This document shows, piece by piece, positions 51,904 through 60,154 of a stretch of DNA of 64,000 nt. The notes under the pieces are model-generated. The model had not been told where the DNA came from. It did not search any database and saw only the letters and a list, made by a program, of their open reading frames with translations. The translations under genes and the position numbers were made by a program. This stretch comes from Microbacterium stercoris (lineage in GTDB: Bacteria > Actinomycetota > Actinomycetes > Actinomycetales > Microbacteriaceae), in the NCBI RefSeq assembly GCF_017592545.1, contig NZ_JAGFOA010000001.1, forward strand, positions 843,587 through 907,586, written 5' to 3'. Numbering within the stretch: position 1 is the first letter of the stretch; every line of letters begins with the position of its first letter.

Positions 51904-52977
51904 ATGAGCAACGCGAGCGGCGCCCAGTACGCGCCGGATCCGATCCCCGCCCCGGTCGTCGAGGACGGCGAGTTCGTCTTCGCCGCCATCGGCCTCGACC
52001 ACGGCCACATCCACGGCATGACGGGCGGGCTGGCCTCGGCCGGCGGCACGCTGCGCTGGGTGTACGACCCGGATCCGGCGAAGGTCGCGGCCTTCGTCGA
52101 GCAGCACCCCGGGGTGCAGGTGGCACGCAGCGAGACCGAGGTGCTCGACGACCCGGAGGTGCGGCTCGTCGCCGGCGCCGCGGTCACCTCCGAGCGCTGC
52201 GCGCTGGGCCTGCGCGTGATGGAGGCCGGCAAGGACTACTTCACCGACAAGGCGCCGCTGACCACGCTCGAGCAGCTGCAGGCGGCGCGCGAGGCCACGG
52301 CGCGCACGGGGCAGAAGTACGCCGTGTACTACTCCGAGCGCATTCACGTCGAGGCGGCCGTGCTCGCCGGTCAGCTGATCGAGCGCGGCGCCATCGGCCG
52401 CGTCATCCAGGTGCAGGGCCTTGGCCCTCACCGCCTCGGCACGGGGCGCCCCGACTGGTTCTTCGAGAAGGAGAAGTACGGCGGCATCCTGTGCGACATC
52501 GGCAGCCACAACTTCGAGCAGATGCTGCACTTCGCCGGTGCGAAGGGGGGAGAGGTCGCCTACTCGGCGATCGGCAACTTCGCCCACCCGCAGCATCCGG
52601 GCCTCGACGACTTCGGCGAGGCGTCGATCGTGATGGACAACGGCGCGAGCGGCTACTGCCGCGTCGACTGGTTCACCCCGGATGGACTGCGCACCTGGGG
52701 CGACGGCCGCACGTTCATCCTCGGCACCGAGGGCTACATCGAGCTGCGTAAGTACATCAACATCGGCACCGACGACGGGGCGGGCAACGTCTTCCTCGTC
52801 AACGGGGAGGGGGAGCGCCACATCCAGGCCGACGGCACGGTGGGCTACCCCTTCTTCGGGCAGCTGATCCTCGACTGCCTCGAGCGCACCGAGAACGCCA
52901 TGACCCAGGAGCACGCCTTCGCGGCAGCCGAGCTGAGCGTGCGCGCCCAGCTCGGAGCCCGCGTCCTCGCCGGCTGA
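51904..52977 (+). CDS. Gfo/Idh/MocA oxidoreductase, second of pair
   Basis: This 357-residue protein is a divergent member of the same family. The N-terminal fold reads FAAIGLDHGHIHGMTGGL, without the usual GxGxxG spacing. The catalytic-lysine motif is TDKAPLTT instead of EKP, keeping the lysine. The C-terminal segment KYGGILCDIGSHNFEQMLHF provides Asp and His in the expected place. It follows the first oxidoreductase by nine bases and closes the operon. The altered cofactor loop suggests either different cofactor handling or a role as epimerase or dehydratase partner; that is speculative. Confidence 0.85.
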   Translation: MSNASGAQYAPDPIPAPVVEDGEFVFAAIGLDHGHIHGMTGGLASAGGTLRWVYDPDPAKVAAFVEQHPGVQVARSETEVLDDPEVRLVAGAAVTSERCALGLRVMEAGKDYFTDKAPLTTLEQLQAAREATARTGQKYAVYYSERIHVEAAVLAGQLIERGAIGRVIQVQGLGPHRLGTGRPDWFFEKEKYGGILCDIGSHNFEQMLHFAGAKGGEVAYSAIGNFAHPQHPGLDDFGEASIVMDNGASGYCRVDWFTPDGLRTWGDGRTFILGTEGYIELRKYINIGTDDGAGNVFLVNGEGERHIQADGTVGYPFFGQLILDCLERTENAMTQEHAFAAAELSVRAQLGARVLAG

Positions 52978-53012
52978 CCCCGCCGCCCGCGCCACGCCCC
53001 CGCCCGGAACCC

Positions 53013-53270
53013 CCTCGTTCATCGAGCGAGCTACCCCCGCTCGTTCATCGAGCGAGCGAAGCGAGTCGAGATGCCCACGCCCCCCGCTCGTTCATCGCGA
53101 GCGACCCCCCTCGTTCATCGAGCGAGCGAAGCGAGTCGAGATGCCCAAGCCCCCGCTCGTTCATCGAGCGAGCGCCCCCCCTCGTTCATCGAGCGAGCGA
53201 AGCGAGTCGAGATGCCCACGCCCTCCCGCAGGCGTGGGCATCCCGGCTCGTTCCTCTGTGCGCGCTCGAC
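53013..53270. repeat. CGAGCGAGCG repeats, GTTCAT variant, with truncated copies
   Basis: Three full copies (near 53042, 53118 and 53186) and three copies cut after CGAGCGAGC or similar (near 53014, 53088 and 53158) alternate. Here the left flank is GTTCAT instead of GTTCGT and the right flank AGATGCCCA instead of AGACGCC. The last copy is followed by an inverted fragment around CAGGCGTGGGCATC. No gene is supported in the 320-bp gap. Confidence 0.9.
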
Positions 53271-53303
53271 GAACGGGCAGCTCCCCCCGAATAGGCTGAA
53301 GGC

Positions 53304-53819
53304 ATGACGGAGCCCGCTGCCCAGGCGTTCACCGTGCGCCCGGCCCGCGCGGCCGACATGGCGCACATCCACCGGCTGCTGCAGCCGCTGGTCGAGCAGC
53401 GCATCCTGCTGGGCAAGGACCTCGTGTTCCTTTACGAGGCTACGCAGGAGTTCCTCGTCGCCGAGGCCGAGGGTCAGATCATCGGATGCGGCGCCCTGCA
53501 CGTGATGTGGGAGGACCTCGGCGAGGTGCGCACTCTGCTTGTGCACCCCGAGTGGCTGAAGCACGGCGTCGGCAAGGCGCTCGTGGAGGGCCTCGAGCAG
53601 CGCGCCCGCAGGCTTGGCCTGTCGCGCCTGTTCTGCCTGACGTTCGAGGTCGACTTCTTCGCCCGTCGCGGGTTCTCGCCCATCGGCGAGCAGATCGTCG
53701 ATCCGGATGTCTTCTCGCAGCTCGTGCGCTCGCCGGACGAGGGTGTGGCCGAGTTCCTGGATCTCGCGCACGTGAAGCCCAACACTCTGGGGAACACGCG
53801 CATGCTCAAGCTTCTCTGA
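53304..53819 (+). CDS. argA: Amino-acid N-acetyltransferase (ArgA-like GNAT)
   Basis: This 171-residue GNAT protein closely resembles the short N-acetylglutamate synthases of actinobacteria (FTVRPARAADMAHIHRLLQPLVEQRILL, EDLGEVRTLLVHPEWLKHGVGKALVEGLE). It would catalyse the first step of arginine synthesis, acetyl-CoA plus glutamate. The acetyl-CoA loop is HPEWLKHGVGKAL, and FFARRGFSPIGEQIVDPDVF is the typical substrate-side segment. The ATG has GAAGG close upstream. It stands alone; other arg genes are not in the window. Confidence 0.85.
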   Translation: MTEPAAQAFTVRPARAADMAHIHRLLQPLVEQRILLGKDLVFLYEATQEFLVAEAEGQIIGCGALHVMWEDLGEVRTLLVHPEWLKHGVGKALVEGLEQRARRLGLSRLFCLTFEVDFFARRGFSPIGEQIVDPDVFSQLVRSPDEGVAEFLDLAHVKPNTLGNTRMLKLL

Positions 53820-53844
53820 AGCCGGCCCGGCCTACCCTGGAGGC

Positions 53845-54525
53845 GTGGAGCAGCCGCGACGTCGACACTCGCCCGCCGTGTATCGGCGGCGCCGACTTGT
53901 GCTGCTCTTCGGCGTGCTCGTCGTCATCGCCGCGGTGGTGTGGGCGGTGATCGCGCAGCCGTGGAACGGCCTCGTCGCGGCCCTCGCGCAGCCCGAGCCG
54001 ACTCCTACTCAGGTCGCCGACGACGAGGCGGCCTCGCCGGTCACGCCGTCGCCGGCCGCCACAACCCCCGCCGCCACGCCGACTCCTGGGGCCACGCCCA
54101 CCGCGCCCCCGGCTCCGCAGGCCTGCGACCCCGATGTCATCGAGCTCCTGCCCGTTGTGCACGGCGAGACGTTCGAGACGAAGCCCGTGACCCTGGGCAT
54201 GAAGCTGACGAACACCGGATCGGTCGACTGCATCCTCGATGTCGGCACCTCCAAGCAGCGCTTCACCATCACCAGCGGTCAGGACACGTGGTGGCGCTCG
54301 ACCGACTGCCAGAGCGAGCCGTCCGATTACGTCGTCACGCTCACCGCGGGACAGACCGTCGAGAGCGCGGAGCCGTATCTGACCTGGGATCGCACGCGGT
54401 CGGATCCGTCGACCTGCGCGAACCCGAGCCGTCCTCGTGCGCCCGGAGGGGGTGCCGCCTACAACCTCGCCGTCGAGCTCGGCGACGTGAAGGGCGCGCG
54501 GCAGGTGCAGTTCTACCTGCGCTGA
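53845..54525 (+). CDS. Membrane-anchored secreted protein, function unknown
   Basis: This 226-residue protein has a basic N-terminus, one membrane helix (LVLLFGVLVVIAAVVWAVIA, residues about 18-37) and a 50-residue Pro/Thr/Ala-rich linker. A C-terminal extracytoplasmic domain (residues about 95-226) has four cysteines (Cys94, then SVDCIL, TDCQSE, STCANP). The domain looks like a beta-sandwich (TKPVTLGMKLTNTGSVDC), similar in feel to DUF4232-type proteins. I do not recognise the family with certainty. The GTG start is preceded by GGAGG. Confidence 0.7.
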   Translation: MEQPRRRHSPAVYRRRRLVLLFGVLVVIAAVVWAVIAQPWNGLVAALAQPEPTPTQVADDEAASPVTPSPAATTPAATPTPGATPTAPPAPQACDPDVIELLPVVHGETFETKPVTLGMKLTNTGSVDCILDVGTSKQRFTITSGQDTWWRSTDCQSEPSDYVVTLTAGQTVESAEPYLTWDRTRSDPSTCANPSRPRAPGGGAAYNLAVELGDVKGARQVQFYLR

Positions 54526-54587
54526 CGGATCCGGTCTGCGGCCTGCCGCTCTGGCGTGCCACCCGGATTAGCCCTACGGTGTGGGGC

Positions 54588-54890
54588 ATGGGCACGCTCT
54601 TCTACGGTTCCCAGGGGACGCCGATCGATATCGATGACCGCGCGCTGTCGCACGTGAAGGTCGTCATCATCTCCAAGCTGCGCCGCGGCGAGGCCTTCAC
54701 GCTGTCGCTGCAGCACCAGGGAGGTGGTGGTCGCAGCACGGTGTGGCTGAGCCCCGCGGTGCCGCTGCGATTCGAGTTCGACGAGCCGGAGCGCCCCGCG
54801 CTGAACGGCCGCTGGCTGGAGGAGCTGGCCGAGTCGGCCAGCCTGCTCGGAGGCATCACGCTCGTGCCGGAGCGCATCGGCAGCGAGTGA
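54588..54890 (+). CDS. Small DUF7882-type protein
   Basis: This 100-residue protein starts MGTLFYGSQGTPIDIDDRALSHVKVVIISKLRRGEAF. I recognise the type as a small protein found in many Microbacteriaceae, often misannotated as an ATP-dependent DNA ligase and now placed in DUF7882. It includes FTLSLQHQGGGGRSTVWLSPAVPLRF. No ligase motif (KxDG) is present. The function is unknown. No ribosome binding site is obvious, so translation may begin on a leaderless or short-leader message. A strong terminator follows. Confidence 0.75.
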   Translation: MGTLFYGSQGTPIDIDDRALSHVKVVIISKLRRGEAFTLSLQHQGGGGRSTVWLSPAVPLRFEFDEPERPALNGRWLEELAESASLLGGITLVPERIGSE

Positions 54891-54902
54891 GGCGAAACGG
54901 AG

Positions 54903-54932
54903 AAGGCCCGGAGCCAAATTGCTCCGGGCCTT
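54903..54932 (+). terminator. Terminator of the DUF7882-type gene
   Basis: A perfect 12-bp stem (AAGGCCCGGAGC at 54903-54914 and complement 54921-54932) with loop CAAATT is followed by T. It lies 12 bases after the stop codon. Confidence 0.85.
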
Positions 54933-55125
54933 TCACGTCGTCCCGCGCAGGTCCCCAGGGCGCCCAGCGCCGACCTGCTATGAGAGTGCGGTAGATCCAC
55001 CAGTCCCCACCGATGCCGCACCCGACGGGCATGTCAACACTATCAATCTGCGTTTTTGGAAGCTGACAGAATGCTTGGTTCCCGCTGACGAGTTCGTTAG
55101 ATCTGCTTAGCCATAGTCTGAACAG

Positions 55126-55539
55126 ATGGTGTCCAGGAAGCGCACGAAGAAGCCCGTCGACGTCGAGTTCCGCTCCGAGGCCCTCGCTCAGGCCCTGGAG
55201 CGCCAGGACATGGCGGCCGTTGCCCTTGCCCTGCGCAACGGCAACACCGTTGTGCCGCTGCTGCGGCAGGGACAGCGCGACGATCCGCGCGATGCCGGCG
55301 AGGTCTGGACGTACCGCGATCCGGCCACGGGCCAGGTCGCGCTGCTGCTCTTCAGCGACGCCGCGCACAAGCCCGAGAACCTGCCGTCAGGTGTGGGCCT
55401 CTTCTCATCCGACTGGCTGCGCTCGTTCCTGACGAAGCACGCGGATGTCATCACCACGGTCTTCCTCGACGTCGCGGGCCCCCACCCGATGCAGGCCAGC
55501 CCCGCCGAACTCCTCGCCGCCCTCGATCTCGGCCGCTGA
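55126..55539 (+). CDS. SseB-like small protein
   Basis: This 137-residue protein resembles the SseB N-terminal domain family (RNGNTVVPLLRQGQ, GQVALLLFSDAAHKPENL, ITTVFLDVAGPHPMQASPAELLAALDLG). The function of the domain is unknown. The upstream 190 bases are AT-rich for this genome. A CATAGT -10-like box (55112-55117) ends eight bases before the ATG, so the message is probably leaderless. The gene stands alone. Confidence 0.65.
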   Translation: MVSRKRTKKPVDVEFRSEALAQALERQDMAAVALALRNGNTVVPLLRQGQRDDPRDAGEVWTYRDPATGQVALLLFSDAAHKPENLPSGVGLFSSDWLRSFLTKHADVITTVFLDVAGPHPMQASPAELLAALDLGR

Positions 55540-55591
55540 CTCCCGGGTCGTCCACCCCGGGGTCGTTCACCCCCGCCGATCGTCCCCCCCC

Positions 55592-55687
55592 CGGTCGTTG
55601 AGCGAGCGAAGCGAGTCGAAACGGAAGTCAGAACCCCGCCGGGCGTTCACCCCCCCGGTCGTTGAGCGAGCGAAGCGAGTCGAAACG
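55592..55687. repeat. Two CGAGCGAGCG-family repeats, GTTGAG variant
   Basis: Two copies with the form GGTCGTTGAGCGAGCGAAGC followed by GAGTCGAAACG (55592-55623 and 55656-55687) lie between the SseB-like and radA genes. Each is followed by AAGTCAGAACCCCG, which is also the 3' end of radA including its stop codon. Confidence 0.9.
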
Positions 55688-55710
55688 CGCCGAACGCCCC
55701 GAAACGAAAG

Positions 55711-57066
55711 TCAGAACCCCGGCACGTCGCCCTGCGGCAGCGAGCCCGCCGCCCGGATGTCGTCGAGCGCCGCGCTGAGCCTGCCTGACCGGTTGTCGAT
55801 CACGCGCTTGTAGCCCAGCCGCTGGGCCTCGGCGAGCCGCAGCGCTGCCTGTCCGACGGGCCGCACCTCGCCGGCGAGGCTGAGCTCGCCCACCGCCGCG
55901 ACGCCCTGTGGCGTGGCCCACTTCTTGACCGCACCGGCCACGGCCACGGCGATCGCGAGGTCGGCGGCCGGCTCGGTGAAGCGCACGCCACCCACCGTCG
56001 AGACGTAGACGTCGAGCTCGCTCGTGGGGATGTTCGCGCGCCGCTCGAGCACTGCGAGCACCATGGCCACGCGCGACGAGTCGACCCCGTGCACGATGCG
56101 TCGGGGGTTCGGCGCCTTGGTGGGGATGGTCAGGGCTTGCACCTCGACGGGCAGCGCCCGTCGCCCCTCGAGGGCGATCGCGACGCAGGTGCCCTGCTCG
56201 GGCTGGCCCTGCGAGAGGAACAGCGCGCTGGGATCGGGCACTTCCCGGATGCCGTCGCCCGTCATCTCGAAGCAGCCGACCTCGTCGGTGGCGCCGAAGC
56301 GGTTCTTGAGTGCGCGCACGAAGCGCAGCGCGGTCTGGCGGTCGCCCTCGAAGTGGCACACCACGTCGACGAGATGCTCGAGCAGGCGCGGGCCGGCGAT
56401 CTGGCCGTCCTTCGTGACGTGCCCGACCAGGATGATCGGCAGATCCCGATCCTTCGCGACGCGGATGAGCGCCGACGCGACCTCGCGCACCTGACCCGGC
56501 ATGCCGGCGGCGCCGTCGGATGTCGCCGACGAGATGGTCTGCACCGAGTCGACGATGACGAGCTGCGGCTCGACGGCTTCGATCTGCCCCAGCACGGTGG
56601 CCAGGTCGGTCTCGCTCGCGAGGAAGAGATCGTCGTGCAGCGCCCCCGTGCGCTCGGCGCGCATGCGCACCTGAGCGGGCGACTCCTCGGCGCTCACGTA
56701 GAGGGTGCGGCGCCCGGCCTGGGCCGAGCGCGCTGCCACCTCGAGCAGCAGCGTCGACTTGCCGACGCCCGGCTCGCCCGAGAGCAGGATGGCCGCGCCC
56801 GGCACGATGCCGCCGCCGAGCACGCGGTCGAACTCGCCGAGCCCGATCTCGCGGCGCGGCGCTTCGGTGGTGGAGATCTGCGTGATGGGACGCGCGGCCG
56901 CCGTCGGGATGATCGGCGCCACGCGGCGCACGATGCCCGTCTGCTCGGCGGCTTCGACGACGGTGCCCCAGGCCTGGCACTCGCCGCAGCGGCCCACCCA
57001 CTTGACGGCCGTCCATCCGCACTCGGTGCACTTGTACGCGGCGGGGGCGGGTCGCTTGGTGGCCAT
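55711..57066 (-). CDS. radA: DNA repair protein RadA
   Basis: This 451-residue recombination ATPase promotes branch migration. It begins with a zinc finger (C13-x2-C16 and C27-x2-C30). The RecA-like core has Walker A GEPGVGKST and the RadA-specific KNRFG motif (ALKNRFGATDEVG). A C-terminal Lon-protease-like domain carries SELDVYVSTVGGVRFTEPAADLAIAVA. The length is normal. The ATG follows CTTTTGGA with little leader. The last codons and stop are echoed in the repeat region behind the gene. Confidence 0.96.
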   Translation of the reverse strand: MATKRPAPAAYKCTECGWTAVKWVGRCGECQAWGTVVEAAEQTGIVRRVAPIIPTAAARPITQISTTEAPRREIGLGEFDRVLGGGIVPGAAILLSGEPGVGKSTLLLEVAARSAQAGRRTLYVSAEESPAQVRMRAERTGALHDDLFLASETDLATVLGQIEAVEPQLVIVDSVQTISSATSDGAAGMPGQVREVASALIRVAKDRDLPIILVGHVTKDGQIAGPRLLEHLVDVVCHFEGDRQTALRFVRALKNRFGATDEVGCFEMTGDGIREVPDPSALFLSQGQPEQGTCVAIALEGRRALPVEVQALTIPTKAPNPRRIVHGVDSSRVAMVLAVLERRANIPTSELDVYVSTVGGVRFTEPAADLAIAVAVAGAVKKWATPQGVAAVGELSLAGEVRPVGQAALRLAEAQRLGYKRVIDNRSGRLSAALDDIRAAGSLPQGDVPGF

Positions 57067-57077
57067 TCCAAAAGACT

Positions 57078-57113
57078 AGGCGGGGCTTCGGACATTCGTT
57101 CGAAGCCCCGCCT
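57078..57113 (-). terminator. Terminator between ldh and radA
   Basis: A perfect 13-bp stem (AGGCGGGGCTTCG at 57078-57090 and complement 57101-57113) with a ten-base loop is followed on the minus strand by AGTCTTTTGG. It ends ldh transcription just before radA. Confidence 0.85.
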
Positions 57114-57140
57114 GCGCGGGTGCGGGTGCGGCGGATCCGG

Positions 57141-58097
57141 TCAGCCGGCCCGCACTCCGGCGAGCGTCGTCTTGATCGCATCCGCCGAGGCGTGCAGCAG
57201 CTCGAGCTCCTTGTCGGAGAACGGCGCCTCCAGGATCGGCGTCGCGCCGCGCGCCCCGACGATGTGCGGGACCGAGAGGGCGACATCGGAGAGGCCGTGG
57301 TAGTCGTGCAGCACGGTCGAGACGGGCATCACCGCGTGCTCGTCGCGCAGCACGGCCTCGGCGATGCGGGTGGCCGACAGCCCGATGGCGTAGTTGGTGG
57401 CGCCCTTGCCCTCGATCACCTTGTAGGCCGCGTGCGCGACCTCGTAGGCGAGGGTGTCGAGCTCCTCGATCGTGAACTTCTCGCCGTGCTCCGGCTGCCA
57501 GTCGAGCAGGGGCACGGATCCGATCGTCGCGGTCGACCACATGGGGAACTGGCTGTCGCCGTGCTCGCCGGCGATGTTGGCGTGCACCGAGCTGGCGGCC
57601 ACGCCGGCGCGCTCCGCGAGACGCCAGCGCAGGCGCGAGGTGTCGAGCACCGTGCCCGAGGCGAACAGGCGCTCGGGCGGCAGGCCCGTCTGCTCCTGCG
57701 CGAGCACGGTGAGCACGTCGCAGGGGTTCGAGACGATCACGAACACGGCCTTCGGCGACGCCTCGACGAGCTCCGGGATCATCTTCGAGAAGATCCGCGC
57801 GTTCGTGCCGACCAGCTGCAGTCGCGTCTGTCCCGGCTGCTGCGCGGCGCCCGCCGTGACGATCACGACGTGCGAGCCCTCGGTGACCGCCACGTCGGCG
57901 GATCCGGTGATGTCGCTCGTCCCGGTGAAGAGCGAGCCGTGGGCGAGGTCGAGCACCTCGGCCTCGACCTTCGCGGCGTTGATGTCGTAAAGGGCCACAT
58001 GGCGGGCGGCGCCCCGGATGAGGGAGGCGTACGCCGTGGCGGCGCCCACCGCTCCGGCGCCGACGACGGTGATCTTCGCGTTCTCGATGACGGCCAT
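57141..58097 (-). CDS. ldh: L-lactate dehydrogenase
   Basis: This 318-residue enzyme reduces pyruvate to L-lactate with NADH. It has the NAD-binding motif VVGAGAVGAATAYASLIRG and the segment TAGAAQQPGQTRLQLVGTN containing the substrate-loop Gln and Arg. It also has IVSNPCDVLT, the LDTSRLRWRL segment and the catalytic His179 in AGEHGDSQ. The Gln in AAQQPGQTR favours lactate over malate. It stands alone between tRNA-Ser and radA. Confidence 0.95.
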   Translation of the reverse strand: MAVIENAKITVVGAGAVGAATAYASLIRGAARHVALYDINAAKVEAEVLDLAHGSLFTGTSDITGSADVAVTEGSHVVIVTAGAAQQPGQTRLQLVGTNARIFSKMIPELVEASPKAVFVIVSNPCDVLTVLAQEQTGLPPERLFASGTVLDTSRLRWRLAERAGVAASSVHANIAGEHGDSQFPMWSTATIGSVPLLDWQPEHGEKFTIEELDTLAYEVAHAAYKVIEGKGATNYAIGLSATRIAEAVLRDEHAVMPVSTVLHDYHGLSDVALSVPHIVGARGATPILEAPFSDKELELLHASADAIKTTLAGVRAG

Positions 58098-58180
58098 GGC
58101 GCCATCCTGTCAGCGCATGCCCAGACACGCGAGGGGTGCACGATTTGGCGCGATGCGGAACGATACGTAAACTCGATCCC

Positions 58181-58271
58181 GGTGACGTGTCCGAGCGGCC
58201 GAAGGTGCAACTCTCGAAAAGTTGTGTAGGGTAACCCCCTACCGTGGGTTCAAATCCCACCGTCACCGCCA
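58181..58271 (+). tRNA. tRNA-Ser (anticodon CGA)
   Basis: The acceptor arms GGTGACG and CGTCACC pair perfectly. The anticodon loop reads CTCTCGAAAAG with anticodon CGA, a long variable arm (TAGGGTAACCCCCTA) marks a class II tRNA, and the T-loop is GGGTTCAAATCCC. The CCA end is encoded (58269-58271). It reads UCG serine codons. tRNA-Ser genes are frequent integration sites, and the defence cassette starts about 210 bases further on. Confidence 0.97.
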
Positions 58272-58275
58272 CCAC

Positions 58276-58318
58276 GAAGGCCCCCGATCCCTTGGAAACA
58301 CTGGGATCGGGGGCCTTC
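58276..58318 (+). terminator. Terminator of tRNA-Ser
   Basis: A perfect 16-bp stem (GAAGGCCCCCGATCCC at 58276-58291 and complement 58303-58318) with an 11-base loop lies four bases behind the tRNA. The 165 bases between it and the next stop codon hold no recognisable gene. Confidence 0.88.
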
Positions 58319-58484
58319 GTCATTCCCTCGCGGAGTGGCTTGGGAACATCGTGGTAACAGTCGGCGCGAGTCGATGTTCGCGACGCATACAGCGGTCGAG
58401 CTCCCTCCGCGGGAACACGAAGCTGGGCGCGGTCTGAGCCGGCGAGGTGTTGTGTCCACAGGGGAGCTTCAAGCTGCCAGCCAG

Positions 58485-60125
58485 TCAGCGAGCGGGCCAC
58501 GCGAAGCAAGCCAATTCTGCGAGTTCTGCCGTGCGCGACGACACCTCCTCCGTGCTCCAGGCGTCACGAGTTGCCAACTCCCTGGTGAGCTGGAAGTCAG
58601 ACTCGGCATAGACCTCGCACTTGTCGCTGAAAGGCTTGCTGCCCAGTTGGTGGTTGAGCCGTCGTTCTAGCAACGCGAGGTTCCCAATCTCGTCAATCTT
58701 CACTTGGAGCGAATCGTCGCCGTGCGCCGTGGACTGGGAGAGGACATGTTCGATGGTTACGGTCCGGGAGGTCCAGTCGAGTGCGCGCTCGGGTCGCTGC
58801 GCCTTCGCGTCCGCGGCCTTCTCTAGCATCGCGAGCAGGTACTTAGCACGATCGAGCTTGAGTTTGCCGGATGACTTGAATGCATTCGTGAATTCGGCGT
58901 CCGTGGGGATGAGGCGGGCGAGGCGCGCTCGCACGTCCGTCTGGTTCTTGGCACTGCCACTCGCGACAGCCGCCGCTGCGCTGGCGAACGCCTCTTCAGC
59001 AGTTTCTCCGCCGAGGCGTCCGACAAACTGCGCGCGGACGCTCCACTTCGCGATCTTGAGTAGAAGCTGGGTCGCCTTGGGCTTCTCCCACTCGCGGAAC
59101 GCGGAGAGAAGTAGTGGGTAGCTGCTCTCGAAGCCAAACCTGCGGTACGCCATAAGGGCGTCCCGGACGTCCACCCTCGAATTCTTCCAGTATTCGTGCT
59201 CTGGGTCACGGAGGGCCAGGTAGATCTGCTGCGAAGCCTTCATGCGCTGGATGTACCGCTTTGCGCCCGGGTTCTCCTGGAGGTCGTCCTGCAGAGCCCG
59301 GTAAAGTTTGCGACGAGTGACGCGCCCGTGCCTCGACATGTACTCATGTCGCACGAACCTGACCATATCGTCAGGCTTGCTTCCGAGACTGGTTTCGAGT
59401 GAATTCCACCCGTGCTGTACATAGGCGAACTCGGACTGCTTCGCCTCGCTGAAGAGGTAGTTTTTCAGCAAGTCTGCCGTTGTGAGGTCGGCGCCGCGGT
59501 CGTTGAGCGTCTCAAAGATGACATACGCCTCAGGCAAATTTGATGCGACGGCGATAAGGACCTGCACATCTTTATCGAGCTGATCAATGACGTCAATCAG
59601 CTTCTTGTACTGCCGGGATGTGGGGGCGAGTTTTTCTAGATGCGCGTGACATTCCTCGTAACAGACTCGAATCTTGTTGGTCGCTGATATGCGCTCGGGC
59701 TGGCCTTCGAGGATCGCGTCGTATGCGTCCTGATCAGCCGGGCTGAGGATCAGGCTGTCTACGTCGCCTTCCTCGCGGATGCTGAACCGGCGTAAGTACT
59801 TCTTGGTTGTGTTCTCGGCGAGATTTTCCTTACGAAGAGCCTGCAGTCGATCCCGAATCGCGATGAATAGTACAGCTGTTGTGGCGAGCCGCTGCTGGCC
59901 GTCGACAATCTTGCGCCTACCGCTATCGTCGTCGGCCTTAGCGAAGACAAGCGTGCCCATGAAATGCGCGGACTTCTTCTCGCGCGCGCGCTCGAGGTCG
60001 AGGAGGTACTCCTGAACGTTCACCTGCTCCCATGAATAGGCGCGCTGGAACTCGGGCACTGCCACTAGATGGTCCGCGAGGATGTGCCCGAGCTGATCGT
60101 GATTGAACTCAGTGCTCTCGGCCAT
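58485..60125 (-). CDS. DUF262-DUF1524 protein, GmrSD-like nuclease
   Basis: This 546-residue protein has the two-domain layout of GmrSD-type Type IV restriction enzymes. The N-terminal DUF262 domain (residues 1-250) carries the ParB-like NTP-binding motif IVDGQQRLAT (D75-R79) and FETLNDRGADLTTADLLKNYLF. The C-terminal DUF1524 HNH-type domain carries TIEHVLSQS (His460), then IGNLALLERRLNHQLGSKPF. Relatives cut modified foreign DNA or act in other phage-defence systems. It is the last gene of the Mod-Res operon, 29 bases behind Res. The proline of the usual IEHxxPQ motif is replaced by serine. Base composition is lower in GC than in the main part of the window, suggesting transfer. Confidence 0.85.
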   Translation of the reverse strand: MAESTEFNHDQLGHILADHLVAVPEFQRAYSWEQVNVQEYLLDLERAREKKSAHFMGTLVFAKADDDSGRRKIVDGQQRLATTAVLFIAIRDRLQALRKENLAENTTKKYLRRFSIREEGDVDSLILSPADQDAYDAILEGQPERISATNKIRVCYEECHAHLEKLAPTSRQYKKLIDVIDQLDKDVQVLIAVASNLPEAYVIFETLNDRGADLTTADLLKNYLFSEAKQSEFAYVQHGWNSLETSLGSKPDDMVRFVRHEYMSRHGRVTRRKLYRALQDDLQENPGAKRYIQRMKASQQIYLALRDPEHEYWKNSRVDVRDALMAYRRFGFESSYPLLLSAFREWEKPKATQLLLKIAKWSVRAQFVGRLGGETAEEAFASAAAAVASGSAKNQTDVRARLARLIPTDAEFTNAFKSSGKLKLDRAKYLLAMLEKAADAKAQRPERALDWTSRTVTIEHVLSQSTAHGDDSLQVKIDEIGNLALLERRLNHQLGSKPFSDKCEVYAESDFQLTRELATRDAWSTEEVSSRTAELAELACFAWPAR

Positions 60126-60154
60126 AGCCCCTCATCGTTCGGTCGTTGATGTCG

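Noticed and set aside
58321..58484. Possible integrase remnant between tRNA-Ser and the DUF262 gene
   Set aside because: No integrase motif or open frame can be recognised, and I found no repeat of the tRNA 3' end within the window. The element's other end may be outside.
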